NCBI RefSeq assembly: GCF_030818075.1
Contig: NZ_JAUSZZ010000001.1
Span: 3,038,001 to 3,102,000 of the forward strand
DNA length: 64,000 bases
Reading direction: 5' to 3'
Source of the DNA: Microbacterium proteolyticum
GTDB taxonomy: Bacteria > Actinomycetota > Actinomycetes > Actinomycetales > Microbacteriaceae
The notes under the pieces were generated by a model that was given only the letters and a program-made list of their open reading frames with translations, had not been told where the DNA came from and searched no databases. Shown one piece after another: positions 34,178-42,417 of the stretch. Each line of letters starts with the position of its first letter. The first letter of the stretch is position 1. Made by a program: the position numbers and the translations under genes.

Positions 34178-34909
34178 TTGGACCCTTTCGCACTGCCCCC
34201 TCTCGCCGCCCTCCTCGATCTCGCCACGCGCGCCCTCCTTTCGCTCACCGCCTTCTTCACCCCGGCGACCGGGGGTGCAGCCGCCGCCCTCGCCGTGATC
34301 ACGATCACCCTCGCCGTGCGACTGCTCCTCATTCCCGTGGGGGTGTCGCAGGCCCGCGCCGAGCAGACCCGCGCGCGGCTGGCTCCGCGCCTTCGCGTCC
34401 TGCGCGAACGCTGGGCGAACGACCCCGAACGCCTGCAGCGCGAGACGATGCAGCTCTTCCGTGACGAGGGGGCGTCCCCGGCCGCGGGGTGCCTGCCGAT
34501 GCTCGCCCAGGCACCGGCCGTGGGGCTGCTGTACGCCGTCTTCCTGCACCCGACCGTCGCCGGTCATGCCAATGCCCTGCTCGCGCACGAACTGCTCGGC
34601 GTTCCGCTCGGGCAGACCCTCGTCGCGACCATCGCGACCGGCGGGGCGGATGCCGTGACGCTGGCGGTCTTCGGCGCGCTGGTGGCCGTCATCGTCGTCG
34701 CCGCCGAACTGACGCGCCGGTGGCTCCGACCGCCGTTCGACCCGAGCACCCCGACCTGGACCGTGGGGCTCGCCGGGGCGCTGCAGTTCACCACCGCCGT
34801 GGTGGCGCTGTTCGTGCCGCTGGCAGCGGCTCTCTATCTGACCGTCACCACGGTGTGGACCCTCGTGCAGAGGGTCATCCTGCGAGGGCGGTACCCGCTG
34901 CCGGCCTGA
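34178..34909 (+). CDS. YidC/Oxa1 family membrane protein insertase (short paralogue)
   Basis: Product of ~243 aa from TTG at 34178 (MDPFALPPLAALLDL). It has the five-helix YidC core: helix 1 after ALLSLTAFF, then AVRLLLIPVGVSQARAEQTRARLAPRLRVL, the cytoplasmic helical hairpin (RWANDPERLQRETMQLFRDEG) and GCLPMLAQAPAVGLLYAVFL. The hydrophilic-groove Arg seems to be in AVRLLLIP. It lacks the long basic tail of the main ribosome-linked YidC, so it is probably an accessory copy. ATG at 34094 is another possible start. Its last 35 bp overlap the convergent MFS gene. Confidence 0.85.
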   Translation: MDPFALPPLAALLDLATRALLSLTAFFTPATGGAAAALAVITITLAVRLLLIPVGVSQARAEQTRARLAPRLRVLRERWANDPERLQRETMQLFRDEGASPAAGCLPMLAQAPAVGLLYAVFLHPTVAGHANALLAHELLGVPLGQTLVATIATGGADAVTLAVFGALVAVIVVAAELTRRWLRPPFDPSTPTWTVGLAGALQFTTAVVALFVPLAAALYLTVTTVWTLVQRVILRGRYPLPA

Positions 34910-36128
34910 CGGCGTCCCACCGCGGAGCGTTCAGCGCGTTCATCGATGCCATGGCGAGGACGACCAGCGCCGCAGCCGCCGGCAGGGCCATCGCGGCCGC
35001 GACCGACACCTGCTCGGCGACCGCGCCGGCCACCGCCGACGACAGCGCTTGCGCGAGGGTCAGCGCGGAACCGAGCAGGGTCATCGTCGAAGCGGTCCGG
35101 CCGCGGGGAGCGCGTGTTCCGGCGAGGCTCAGCAACGTCACGAGCGAGGGTCCGATCCCGATGCCCATGAGGCACAGCACGAGGGTCACGGTGGGGACGG
35201 ACCCACCCACCGTGTACGCACCCGCCGAGGCCGTCAGCAGTACCGCGAAGGTCACGAGACGCCAGCGCAACACGAAGCCCGCCGGAAGCAGGGCCATGCC
35301 CAGCGCGAGCACCGCCGAACCGACGCCCATGACGCCGTACAGGAGAGCGCCGGCCTCGGGGGCGCCGCGCTCGTTCATGAACGCCGTCAAAGAGGTCAGC
35401 GTCGTGCCGAAGAACGCCCCGACCCCGAGCGCAGCGCCGACGAGCACGAGCAGGCGCGGATGCAGCACCTCCCGGAACGGGGCCATCGCGCCGTGCGCCC
35501 GGCGCGAGGGAACCGCCCGACCCGTGGGATGCAGGGCGAACGCCGTCACGAAGACGAGGCTGAGCAGGGCGGCTCCTGCGATCGGCGCCCACGGGGCGAC
35601 GAGCGCGGCGAGCACGCCCACAACGAACGGGCCGATGACGAAGGCCGTCTCGTCGGCCGCGGACTCGTACGCCATGACGCGGGAAAAGGTGTGCTCGCGG
35701 CGCTCGGGATGCACGCGGAGACCGATCAGCGCGATGACGCGCGCCCGCGACATCGCTGCGGTCTGCGGACCGGTCAGACCGATGGCGGTGGCGGCGGCCA
35801 ACAGCATCGCGTCCGCGACGGGTGCGGCCACCGCGAGGGGGAACACGGCGAGCAGGATGCCGTTGGCCAGCCCCACCGGGACGAGAACCCGTCGCTGGCC
35901 GAAGCGGTCGACGAGATCGCCCAGCACGGGACCTGCCACGACGACGCCGATGCCCACCGCCGCCGAAGTGAGGCCGCCGAGCGCCACCGACCCGCGGTAT
36001 CCCGCGACCAGGGCGAGCACGCCGACGGTCATCATGGCGAAGGGCAGCCGGGCCACGAAGGCCACCGGGAAGTACCACAAACCCGTGTGCTGCAGCAGCG
36101 ACGGATGCGCGGTGACGGGCGAAGTCAT
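34875..36128 (-). CDS. MFS transporter (12-helix)
   Basis: Membrane transporter of 417 aa. The helix 2-3 loop motif GDLVDRFGQRRVLV matches MFS motif A. A second copy-like region starts near residue 210 (PRLLVLVGAALGVGAFF). About 12 helices, Ala/Leu/Val/Gly-rich throughout; the size fits the DHA1 or SETA-like exporters. Substrate unknown. ATG at 36128 with GGAGATCC upstream. Its 3' end overlaps the YidC gene on the other strand. Confidence 0.9.
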   Translation of the reverse strand: MTSPVTAHPSLLQHTGLWYFPVAFVARLPFAMMTVGVLALVAGYRGSVALGGLTSAAVGIGVVVAGPVLGDLVDRFGQRRVLVPVGLANGILLAVFPLAVAAPVADAMLLAAATAIGLTGPQTAAMSRARVIALIGLRVHPERREHTFSRVMAYESAADETAFVIGPFVVGVLAALVAPWAPIAGAALLSLVFVTAFALHPTGRAVPSRRAHGAMAPFREVLHPRLLVLVGAALGVGAFFGTTLTSLTAFMNERGAPEAGALLYGVMGVGSAVLALGMALLPAGFVLRWRLVTFAVLLTASAGAYTVGGSVPTVTLVLCLMGIGIGPSLVTLLSLAGTRAPRGRTASTMTLLGSALTLAQALSSAVAGAVAEQVSVAAAMALPAAAALVVLAMASMNALNAPRWDAVRPAAGTALAG

Positions 36129-36332
36129 GGAACGGATCTCCGGGGGCGAAGGAACGTGCCGCCTTGCCGGGCCGGTAGGTAGGTGCACTGCGGCGGGCGA
36201 GCCCGCTCACTCAGGGTACCTCGCGGGCCGCGGGGCACACCCTTGACGATGAGGACGGGGCCGCGGAGGCGACGGCTTCGTGCGGCGGCGCGGACGCGCC
36301 CCTACGCGGCAGTGTCACCTCACGCCGGCGAC

Positions 36333-36548
36333 TCAGTTCACCAGGGCGGACACAGCCGCGATGATCGACGCCACCGCGAGCACGAGCGCGAGACCGATCA
36401 GCACGGCGTGCACGATGAGGAACGGCGTGGGCTTGCCCGCGGCATCCCGGGCCCGGGGGTCTTTCGCCACGCGCACGAAGAACCGCGGCCACACGACGAT
36501 GTTGAACACGGCGTTGGCGAACAGCAGGGCGATCAGGACGGGTTCCAT
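36333..36548 (-). CDS. SCO4848-like small membrane protein
   Basis: A 71-aa protein with an N-terminal helix (PVLIALLFANAVFNIVVWPRF), a short charged cytoplasmic loop (RVAKDPRARDAAGKPTPF) and a second helix to the C-terminus. The NxxVWPRFxxRxxKDPRA pattern is the SCO4848 family. Two-helix hairpin with unknown function. ATG at 36548. The ~200 bp between it and the MFS start hold no gene. Confidence 0.82.
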   Translation of the reverse strand: MEPVLIALLFANAVFNIVVWPRFFVRVAKDPRARDAAGKPTPFLIVHAVLIGLALVLAVASIIAAVSALVN

Positions 36549-36625
36549 GCCTCGAGCCTAGGTGCGCGCGTGGATCGCCTGGGTCCGCGCGTGGGTCGCG
36601 TCGCGCCCTCGTGCGGCGTGGGCGA

Positions 36626-36967
36626 TCACGTGGCGCACCCGATGCACCGCCGCGCGAACGGACGCACCTCGAGCCGGGCGTCGGCGATCGGCACACCGCA
36701 CATCTCGCACACGCCGAAGGTGCCGGATGCCACGCGCTCGCGCGCCGCGCGGATCTCCGCCCGCTCCTGCTCGGCGCCCCGCCGCAGGGCATCGACGTGC
36801 AACCATTCCCCCGAGAGCGTCGAGCCCTCGGGATCGTGCTCGTCGTCGGCGGTGGCGTCGGCGCGGTCGCGCAGGAGCGAGACTTCGTCGGCGCGGAGGC
36901 GGGCGAGACGTTCTGCCACCTCACGGTCGAGGTGGTCGAGCATGCGCCCCGCGGTCGCGGCATCCAT
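36626..36967 (-). CDS. TraR/DksA-type C4 zinc-finger protein
   Basis: A 113-aa protein with a helical N-terminus (a coiled-coil type of region with many Arg, Asp and Glu) and a C-terminal zinc finger from two pairs, FGVCEMCGVPI and RRCIGCA. This is the DksA/TraR C4 pattern, and the coiled-coil tip DDEHDPEGST has acidic residues as in DksA-like proteins that reach into the RNA polymerase secondary channel. Whether it acts on polymerase is unproven. ATG at 36967; divergent from the DUF2834 gene. Confidence 0.88.
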   Translation of the reverse strand: MDAATAGRMLDHLDREVAERLARLRADEVSLLRDRADATADDEHDPEGSTLSGEWLHVDALRRGAEQERAEIRAARERVASGTFGVCEMCGVPIADARLEVRPFARRCIGCAT

Positions 36968-37019
36968 TCTCCGACGCTACCCCCCACCTCCGACACCGGC
37001 GCTGCGGCAGGATCGGCGC

Positions 37020-37397
37020 ATGAGCGAACTCCGACACCACTGGACGCCGACCGCCGTGCTGTACCTGGTGCTGTCTCTGGCGGGCCTCGTGGGCACGTGG
37101 ACCTTCAACGTCCTCGCGATCGTGCAGCTGCGCGACTTCATCGGCGACCTCGTCACGAGTGGGCCGGCGGTGTCGTCGATCACCGTCGACCTGCTGGTCG
37201 TGGCCGTCGCCGGAAGCGCGTTCATCATCGTCGAAGCGCGCCGCCTGGGCATGCGCTTCGCGTGGCTGTACATCGTCCTGTCGGGGGTGACGGCGTTCGC
37301 CTTCACGTTCCCGCTCTTCCTCGCGATGCGCGAGCGCCGGTTGACGGCCCGCTCCGCGACCTCCCCGGAGACGGCCCCCGGCGCCCCTGCAGCGTGA
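37020..37397 (+). CDS. DUF2834 membrane protein
   Basis: A 125-aa protein with three to four helices: YLVLSLAGLVGTWTFNVLAI, then a loop, ITVDLLVVAVAGSAFIIVEA, and LYIVLSGVTAFAFTFPLFLA. The TWTFN motif after helix 1, the DLLV-E-RRLG arrangement and the length fit DUF2834. The tail is Ala/Thr/Pro-rich. ATG at 37020; transcription ends toward the 66-bp palindrome at 37465. Confidence 0.82.
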   Translation: MSELRHHWTPTAVLYLVLSLAGLVGTWTFNVLAIVQLRDFIGDLVTSGPAVSSITVDLLVVAVAGSAFIIVEARRLGMRFAWLYIVLSGVTAFAFTFPLFLAMRERRLTARSATSPETAPGAPAA

Positions 37398-37464
37398 GAC
37401 CCCCGACGCCTCCGCGGCGTGAGGCCCCGGCGCCCCCGCCGCTGACGCCCCCGGCGCCCCTGCT

Positions 37465-37530
37465 CGCGTGAGGCGCCACGTTGTGTCGCCTCCGAGAGGT
37501 TCCCAGCGACACATTCTGGCGCCTCACGCG
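37465..37530. repeat. 66-bp palindrome between convergent genes
   Basis: Outer arms CGCGTGAGGCGCCA (37465-37478) and TGGCGCCTCACGCG (37517-37530) are perfect inverted copies; inner arms TGTGTCGC (37482-37489) and GCGACACA (37506-37513) continue the stem. It is placed 7 bp after the end of qorB and 68 bp after DUF2834, and could end both transcripts. The adjoining 37398-37464 has several partial copies of the GCGTGAGGC word. Confidence 0.8.
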
Positions 37531-37536
37531 CGGGCG

Positions 37537-38397
37537 TCAGCGGGCGGCGAGACCCTCGCGCAGGCCGGCCGCCAGCGGCGTGGTCGGACGCCCGATGACG
37601 CGAGCGAGCGTGCCGTCCGTCTGCGACAGCGCACCACGGGCGATCGCATCGTCGATGCCGGCCACGAAGGCAGCCGTGCCGGCATCCAATCCCGCAGCCT
37701 CGAGCCCGGCGACGAGCTGCTCGTGGGTCACCGCCGAGTAGGCGACGTCGCGGCCCAGCACCTCGCTCGCCGCGGCCGCGAGGTCGTCGTAGGTCCACGC
37801 CACGTCGCCTCCCAGTTCCAGCGTCCGCCCCGCGAGGTCATCGGTGATGAGCGCGACCGCCGCCGCCTCGGCGTAGTCGCGCCGGCTGGCGCTCGCGACC
37901 CGCGCATCGCCGACCGCGGCGACGATCTCCCCCGTCTCGGCGGCGCGGGCCACGGCATCCAGGTAGTTCTCCGTGTACCAGTTGTTGCGCAGCACGGTGG
38001 CCGACAACCCGGCTTCGGCGATGGCCTTCTCCGTGGCGAGGTGGTCGGCACCGAGGGCGTAGTCGACCTCGTCGACGCGCGGGGCACTGGTGTAGACGAG
38101 CCGCTCGACGCCCGCCTCGCGCGCCGCGGCCACGACGTTGCGGTGTCCGGCGACCCGATCGGCATCCGTCCCCGAGATGAGGAGCACCCGGGTGACACCG
38201 TCGAAGGCGGGGGCGAGGGTGTCGGGGCGGGTGTAGTCGAGCTCGACGACGCGGATGCCGCGCTCGGCGAGGTCGTCGACGCGAGCGGGCGTGCGGACGC
38301 CGGCAACGATGTCGGATGCCGCGGTGCCGCGGGCGAGGAGGGCTTCGACGACGAGGCGGCCGAGGTGGCCTGATGCGGCGGTGACGAGGATGGTCAT
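37537..38397 (-). CDS. qorB: NAD(P)H:quinone oxidoreductase, QorB/YtfG-like SDR
   Basis: Atypical SDR of 286 aa. The cofactor motif TAASGHLGRLVVEAL begins at about residue 6; then SGTDADRVAGHRNVVAAA, LVYTSAP, ADHLATEKAIAEAG and LRNNWYTENYL, the last a marker of the QorB (YtfG) group. No catalytic YxxxK is seen, as is normal for the NmrA-like branch. It probably reduces quinones with NADPH. ATG at 38397. The divergent HxlR gene with a single N-terminal Cys looks like the QorR partner. Confidence 0.88.
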   Translation of the reverse strand: MTILVTAASGHLGRLVVEALLARGTAASDIVAGVRTPARVDDLAERGIRVVELDYTRPDTLAPAFDGVTRVLLISGTDADRVAGHRNVVAAAREAGVERLVYTSAPRVDEVDYALGADHLATEKAIAEAGLSATVLRNNWYTENYLDAVARAAETGEIVAAVGDARVASASRRDYAEAAAVALITDDLAGRTLELGGDVAWTYDDLAAAASEVLGRDVAYSAVTHEQLVAGLEAAGLDAGTAAFVAGIDDAIARGALSQTDGTLARVIGRPTTPLAAGLREGLAAR

Positions 38398-38462
38398 GGG
38401 GATGTCCTTTCAGCGGACACGCCCGATGAAACCGCCGGCACCGCGCAGCATTCCGGAATGAC

Positions 38463-38486
38463 GGTACCCACTTTCTGGTTAGCTAC
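38463..38486. promoter_or_regulatory. Operator/promoter between qorB and the HxlR gene
   Basis: GGTACC-CACTTTCT-GGTTAGC contains two related GGT(A/T)nC half-sites, the sort of AT-richer element seen before HxlR/QorR-controlled genes. A -10-like TTAGCT lies 6 bases before the ATG at 38491, so the regulator mRNA may be leaderless. Binding is inferred. Confidence 0.45.
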
Positions 38487-38490
38487 TCAC

Positions 38491-38859
38491 ATGAGCGTCA
38501 GTCTTGCCGACCTGCGGGGTCGCGATCAGGCCCTCTTCTCCGACGGATGCCCGACGCGTGTCGTGCTCGACCACGTCATGGGCAAGTGGGGCGTGCTCGT
38601 CCTCCTCGCCCTGTCGGACGGAACGCAGCGGTGGGGCGTGCTTCGACGCAGCGTCGCGGGTATCAGCGAGAAGATGCTCGCCAGCACGCTCAAGACGCTC
38701 GAGGGCGACGGGCTGGTCGCCCGAACCGCCTACCCCGAAGTGCCGCCGCGCGTCGAATACGCCCTCACCGACCGCGGTCGCGACCTCATGACGCGCCTCA
38801 TCCCGCTCGTGGAGTGGGTCGCCGACAACGCCGACGACATCGTCGGCGGAAAGGCCTGA
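38491..38859 (+). CDS. HxlR family transcriptional regulator (QorR-like)
   Basis: A 122-aa winged-helix protein with FSDGCPTRVVLDHVMGKWGVLVL at the start, the HTH (GVLRRSVAGISEKMLASTLKTLEGDGLV) and the wing (PRVEYALTDRG). The only Cys, at about residue 18 in SDGCPTR, matches the redox-sensing cysteine of QorR/YodB-type regulators, which respond to quinones or disulfide stress. It stands head-to-head with qorB. ATG at 38491; in-frame codon at 38458 lies inside the operator region. Confidence 0.9.
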   Translation: MSVSLADLRGRDQALFSDGCPTRVVLDHVMGKWGVLVLLALSDGTQRWGVLRRSVAGISEKMLASTLKTLEGDGLVARTAYPEVPPRVEYALTDRGRDLMTRLIPLVEWVADNADDIVGGKA

Positions 38860-38861
38860 GC

Positions 38862-39917
38862 GTGCGCCTCCCCGATCTCCGTGCGATGCGGAGCAGCGTC
38901 ACCGTACGCGCGCCGCGACGTGTGCCGCTCCTGCAGGTGGCGAAGTCGGCGATCGCCATCGTGGCGGCCTGGCTGCTCGCCGGCTGGCTGGTGCAGGGGC
39001 CTCCCCCGATCTTCGCCGCCATCGCAGCCCTGCTGGTGGTGCAACCGAGCGTCAACCAGTCCTTCACTCGCGCCGTCGAACGCAGCGTCGGGGTCATCGT
39101 CGGCGTCGTCATCGCGGCGCTGCTAGGCCTGGCATTCGGTTCGCAGCCCTGGGTCGCGCTGCTGTCGGCCGGAGTCGCGTTGGCCGTCGCGTGGGCGGCG
39201 CGCATCTCGCCGGGTGCGACGAACCAGATCGCCATCAGCGCGCTGCTCGTGCTCGCGCTGGGCACGGCCACGCCAAATTACGCGCTGGACCGCGTGCTCG
39301 AGACCCTCATCGGGGCTGCGATCGGCATCGTGGTCAACGCGGTGCTCGTGCCACCGGTGCTGGTGCCGTCCGCGCGCACGAAGGTCGAGGTGCTGGGCCG
39401 CGAGCTCGCCGCTGCCATGGAGCGCCTTGCCGATGCCCTCGAGACCGCGCAGACCCCGGCGAGTCTGGAGGGTCTGCTGCTCGAGGCGCGCCTGCTTCGA
39501 CCGGTTCGGGATGCCGCGGCCGACGCGATCCGCGACGGAGCAGACTCGCTCACGCTCAACCCGCGCAGCGGACGCCACCGCGCGGAACTCGCCGCCATGG
39601 ACGGCCTGGTGGACCGCTTCACCCCGGTGGTGACGCAGACGGTCGGCATGACCCGCGCGGTGTACGACGGCTACGAGAGCTCGATCGTCGACGAACCGGC
39701 CGTGCGCGCCATCGCCGACCAACTGCACCGGGCGGCGCACGACGTGCGCCTCGCGTTCGCCTTGGATGCCGGGCCCACGCGCGCCGTCGACGAGGAGCCG
39801 GCGCTGACGCGTCCGCTGCAGATCCAGACGCCCTCCCCGGTGCACTGGGTGCTCGTGGGGTCGTTGCTGATGGACCTGCACCGGGTGCACGAGACGCTGC
39901 GCGACGACGTGGCGTAA
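38862..39917 (+). CDS. FUSC family (aromatic acid exporter-like) membrane protein
   Basis: Protein of 351 aa: six membrane helices in the first ~170 residues (VAKSAIAIVAAWLLAGWLV, PPIFAAIAALLVVQPS, VGVIVGVVIAALLGLAFG and so on) and a helical cytoplasmic domain after. Key family markers are AALLVVQPSVNQSF and R-S-V-G in helix 3. FUSC proteins move aromatic acids or other organic anions out; the substrate here is unknown. GTG at 38862 lies 2 bp after the HxlR gene stop, so the two are one operon and the exporter may answer the same quinone signal. Confidence 0.86.
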   Translation: MRLPDLRAMRSSVTVRAPRRVPLLQVAKSAIAIVAAWLLAGWLVQGPPPIFAAIAALLVVQPSVNQSFTRAVERSVGVIVGVVIAALLGLAFGSQPWVALLSAGVALAVAWAARISPGATNQIAISALLVLALGTATPNYALDRVLETLIGAAIGIVVNAVLVPPVLVPSARTKVEVLGRELAAAMERLADALETAQTPASLEGLLLEARLLRPVRDAAADAIRDGADSLTLNPRSGRHRAELAAMDGLVDRFTPVVTQTVGMTRAVYDGYESSIVDEPAVRAIADQLHRAAHDVRLAFALDAGPTRAVDEEPALTRPLQIQTPSPVHWVLVGSLLMDLHRVHETLRDDVA

Positions 39918-39980
39918 CGCGGCCCTGCGAATCTGCTCTGCCTCGACCCCGACGGCATCGCGCGCTGCTTGACTGGTCGC

Positions 39981-40634
39981 ATGGGTACCGCGATGTTCCC
40001 CCTCGGGGCCGTCCTCTTCCCGCATACGCCGGTGGCGCTGCGGATCTTCGAGGAGCGCTACCTCGTCATGCTGGGGCGATTGCTCGACGAGACCGATCCC
40101 GCGTTCGGCGTCGTGCTGATCGAGCGCGGTACCGAGACCGGCGGGGGTGACCAGCGTTTCACCCTGGGGACGATGGCGCAGTTGAGCCACGTCGTGCCCC
40201 AGGCCGGGCAGATGCAGGTGGTCGCGCAGGGCACGGAACGCTTCGAGATCGTCCAGTGGCTGGAGGACGCGCCCTATCCCCGCGCCGACGTCCGACCGCT
40301 GCCCGACCTGGAGTGGAACGAGGCGCTGCTCCCCCTCCTGGAGGAGGCCGAGAAGATCGTGCGTCGGGTTCTCGGGAAAGCGCAGCAGTTCGGCGGCACC
40401 CGGTGGGCGCCGGAGGTCGAACTTTCGGAGCAGCCGCTGCCGCGGGCCTGGCAGATCGCCGCCATCGCCCCGCTCGGAGCGCTCGATCAGATGGAGTTGC
40501 TGCGTTCCGCCACCGTGGGGGGATTGCTACGCGCCACCATCGACCTGACTCTGGCGGCCGAACCCCTGCTGGGAGACCCGGTCCCCGACGGGGTCATCGT
40601 GGTCGACGACGCGTCTCCCGACGACGAGATCTGA
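39981..40634 (+). CDS. LON substrate-binding domain protein
   Basis: A 217-aa protein consisting of a Lon N-terminal-type domain: MFPLGAVLFPHTPVALRIFE, ERYLVMLGRLL, FGVVLIERGTETGG and GTMAQLSHVVP. The ATPase and protease domains of Lon are absent. The helical second half (EALLPLLEEAEKIVRRVL; AIAPLGALDQMELL) matches stand-alone LON-domain proteins, whose role is not settled but likely involves protein quality control. ATG at 39981 without a clear ribosome site. Confidence 0.88.
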   Translation: MGTAMFPLGAVLFPHTPVALRIFEERYLVMLGRLLDETDPAFGVVLIERGTETGGGDQRFTLGTMAQLSHVVPQAGQMQVVAQGTERFEIVQWLEDAPYPRADVRPLPDLEWNEALLPLLEEAEKIVRRVLGKAQQFGGTRWAPEVELSEQPLPRAWQIAAIAPLGALDQMELLRSATVGGLLRATIDLTLAAEPLLGDPVPDGVIVVDDASPDDEI

Positions 40635-40744
40635 CCATAGCCACCCGGGGCCGGACGGATTCCCGCCCCCGACGACGCGTCGCTCGTCGACGGGACCCGG
40701 CCGTCTCGCTCCGGTCGCCCCGCGGGCGTTCGGCCCGAACGGCC

Positions 40745-40965
40745 CGCGCATGCGCCGGAGCACAACCGCGCCCGCCGCTCGGTCGCCCCGCGCATGCGCC
40801 GGGGCGCTGCCGCGTCCGCTGCTCGAGCGCTCCGCGCCGCCGGGGCACCGCCGCACCCGCCGCCCGGACGCCCCGCACATGCCTCAGGGCGCTCCCGGGT
40901 CCGCTGCCCGAGCGACCCGTTCATGCGCCGGGGCGCCGCCGCGTCCGCCGCAGCACCCCGGCATC
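40745..40965. repeat. Degenerate tandem repeat, about 44-bp period, five copies
   Basis: Copies of CATGCGCCGGGGCGCTGCCG begin near 40749, 40793, 40836, 40878 and 40923, each followed by a variant of CGTCCGCTGCTCGAGCG. They fill most of the 334-bp gap between the LON-domain gene and the isocitrate-lyase-like gene. The frames through it are shadows without ribosome sites; no gene is called. Confidence 0.65.
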
Positions 40966-40968
40966 CGA

Positions 40969-41745
40969 CTAGTTCAGCTCGCGGACCGTCGACGGAATCA
41001 CGCCGTCGCCGTAGAGGTCGATCGCGAGGTCTTGCAGGGCGGTCAGAGAGACCCTCTGGGTCTGCGGACCGTAGGAGATGCGGGCGACGCCGAGCGCCTC
41101 GTACTCGGCCGCCGGGAGGGCTCCCGGTACGCCGATGACGCTCAGCCGCCGGTCCCCGAGCCCCTCCACGAGGCGACGGGTGGTGTCGGCATCGAGCTTT
41201 CCGGGAACGAACACCGAGGTGGCACCGGCATCGAGGAAGGCGCGGCCCCGCTCGATGGCGTCCGCGACTTTGTCGTCGAGCGGACGATCGCCGCCCTTGA
41301 GGAAGACATCGGTGCGAGCGTTCAGCACGAACGGCACGCCCTCGGCCTCACCGGCCGCGATGACGGCCTCCACCGCGGCGACCGCCTCGGCGAACGGCTT
41401 GACCCGGTCTTCGACGTTGGCGCCGACCACACCCACGCCGATGGCTCGGCGGGTCGTCTCACCGGGGTTGCCGAAGCCGGAGTCGAGGTCGGCGGTGACC
41501 GGCACATCGACCGCGGCGACGATACGCCCCACCATGTCGAGCATGAGCTCGACGGGGATGTTCTCGCCGTCTTCATACCCGAAGGTCGCGGCGATCGAAT
41601 GACCGGCCGTCGCCAGGGCCTTGGTCTCGGGTAATGCCGCGATCGTCCGCGCCGAGATGACATCCCAGACGTTCACGACCCGCAGGATCTCGGGGGCGGT
41701 GTGCAACTGTGCGAAGGCCTGCGCCTTCTCGCTGAGTACGCTCAT
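40969..41745 (-). CDS. Isocitrate lyase/PEP mutase family protein
   Basis: TIM-barrel protein of 258 aa: LRVVNVWDVISARTIAAL, TAGHSIAATFGYEDGE, VTADLDSGFGNPGET, GVVGANVEDRV and FVLNARTDVFLKGG. The metal ligands (Asp in ADLDSGFG, Glu in NVEDRV) are present. The family includes PEP mutase, oxaloacetate decarboxylase and 2-methylisocitrate lyase; the KKCGH loop of true lyases is missing, so it is a carboxyphosphonate/PEP-mutase-like enzyme of unknown substrate. ATG at 41745 overlaps the upstream gene stop (ATGA). Last gene of a three-gene operon. Confidence 0.88.
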   Translation of the reverse strand: MSVLSEKAQAFAQLHTAPEILRVVNVWDVISARTIAALPETKALATAGHSIAATFGYEDGENIPVELMLDMVGRIVAAVDVPVTADLDSGFGNPGETTRRAIGVGVVGANVEDRVKPFAEAVAAVEAVIAAGEAEGVPFVLNARTDVFLKGGDRPLDDKVADAIERGRAFLDAGATSVFVPGKLDADTTRRLVEGLGDRRLSVIGVPGALPAAEYEALGVARISYGPQTQRVSLTALQDLAIDLYGDGVIPSTVRELN

Positions 41746-42416
41746 TCCTCCACGCTAGCCACGCCGCTCGGACCGTCGGCGAGGGCTTCCGCGATCAGGG
41801 TTCCTCCGTTACCGAACCGCACGAAGCGTCCGATGGTCGCGGGCTGCACGAGCGCCCCCGCGACGACGGCTGCGACGTCGGCGCGTGAGACCTCGCCTTT
41901 GCCCTGCGGCGCGGTGCTGATGCGCCCGGACGGCGGGTCGAGGGTGAGGGTGCCGGGGCCGAGAATCGTCCAGTCGAGGTCGCTCGCCCGCAGATGGTCG
42001 TCGGCCGCGAGTTTGGCATCGGCGTAGGGGAAGAACGAATCGTCGGGGTCGAAGCCGTGGTCGGGTGTCGAGCCGATCCACGACACCATGACGAAGCGTC
42101 GGACGCCGGCCTTCGATGCCGCATCCACCGCACGCTGAGCGGCGTCGCGGTCGACGGCGTAGGTGCGCTCGGGACTGCCGCCGCCGGCGCCCGCCGACCA
42201 CACGATGGCGTCGGCGCCCGTGAAAGCCTCGGCGAGATCGTCCACGTCGGCCTTTTCGACGTCGAGCACGAGCGGCGCCGCGCCCGCCTGCTCGACATCA
42301 CCCGACTGCCCCGGATCGCGGATGACGGAGACCGCCTCGTCACCCCGGTCGGCGAGCAGACGTGCAAGGTGCAGGGCCACCTTGCCGTGGCCCCCGACGA
42401 TCACGATGCGCTCCAT
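41742..42416 (-). CDS. NAD(P)H-binding SDR (atypical, YwnB/HSCARG-like)
   Basis: A 224-aa Rossmann protein: IVIVGGHGKVALHLARLLADRG, VWSAGAGGGSPERTYAVD and VRRFVMVSWIGSTPDH, then FFPYADAKLAADDHL with the atypical YxxxK. It resembles small atypical SDR5-type reductases involved in redox sensing. Its reaction is unknown. The stop overlaps the next gene, and the start is 1 bp after the upstream PPOX gene, so the trio is one operon. Confidence 0.87.
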   Translation of the reverse strand: MERIVIVGGHGKVALHLARLLADRGDEAVSVIRDPGQSGDVEQAGAAPLVLDVEKADVDDLAEAFTGADAIVWSAGAGGGSPERTYAVDRDAAQRAVDAASKAGVRRFVMVSWIGSTPDHGFDPDDSFFPYADAKLAADDHLRASDLDWTILGPGTLTLDPPSGRISTAPQGKGEVSRADVAAVVAGALVQPATIGRFVRFGNGGTLIAEALADGPSGVASVEE

Positions 42417-42417
42417 G

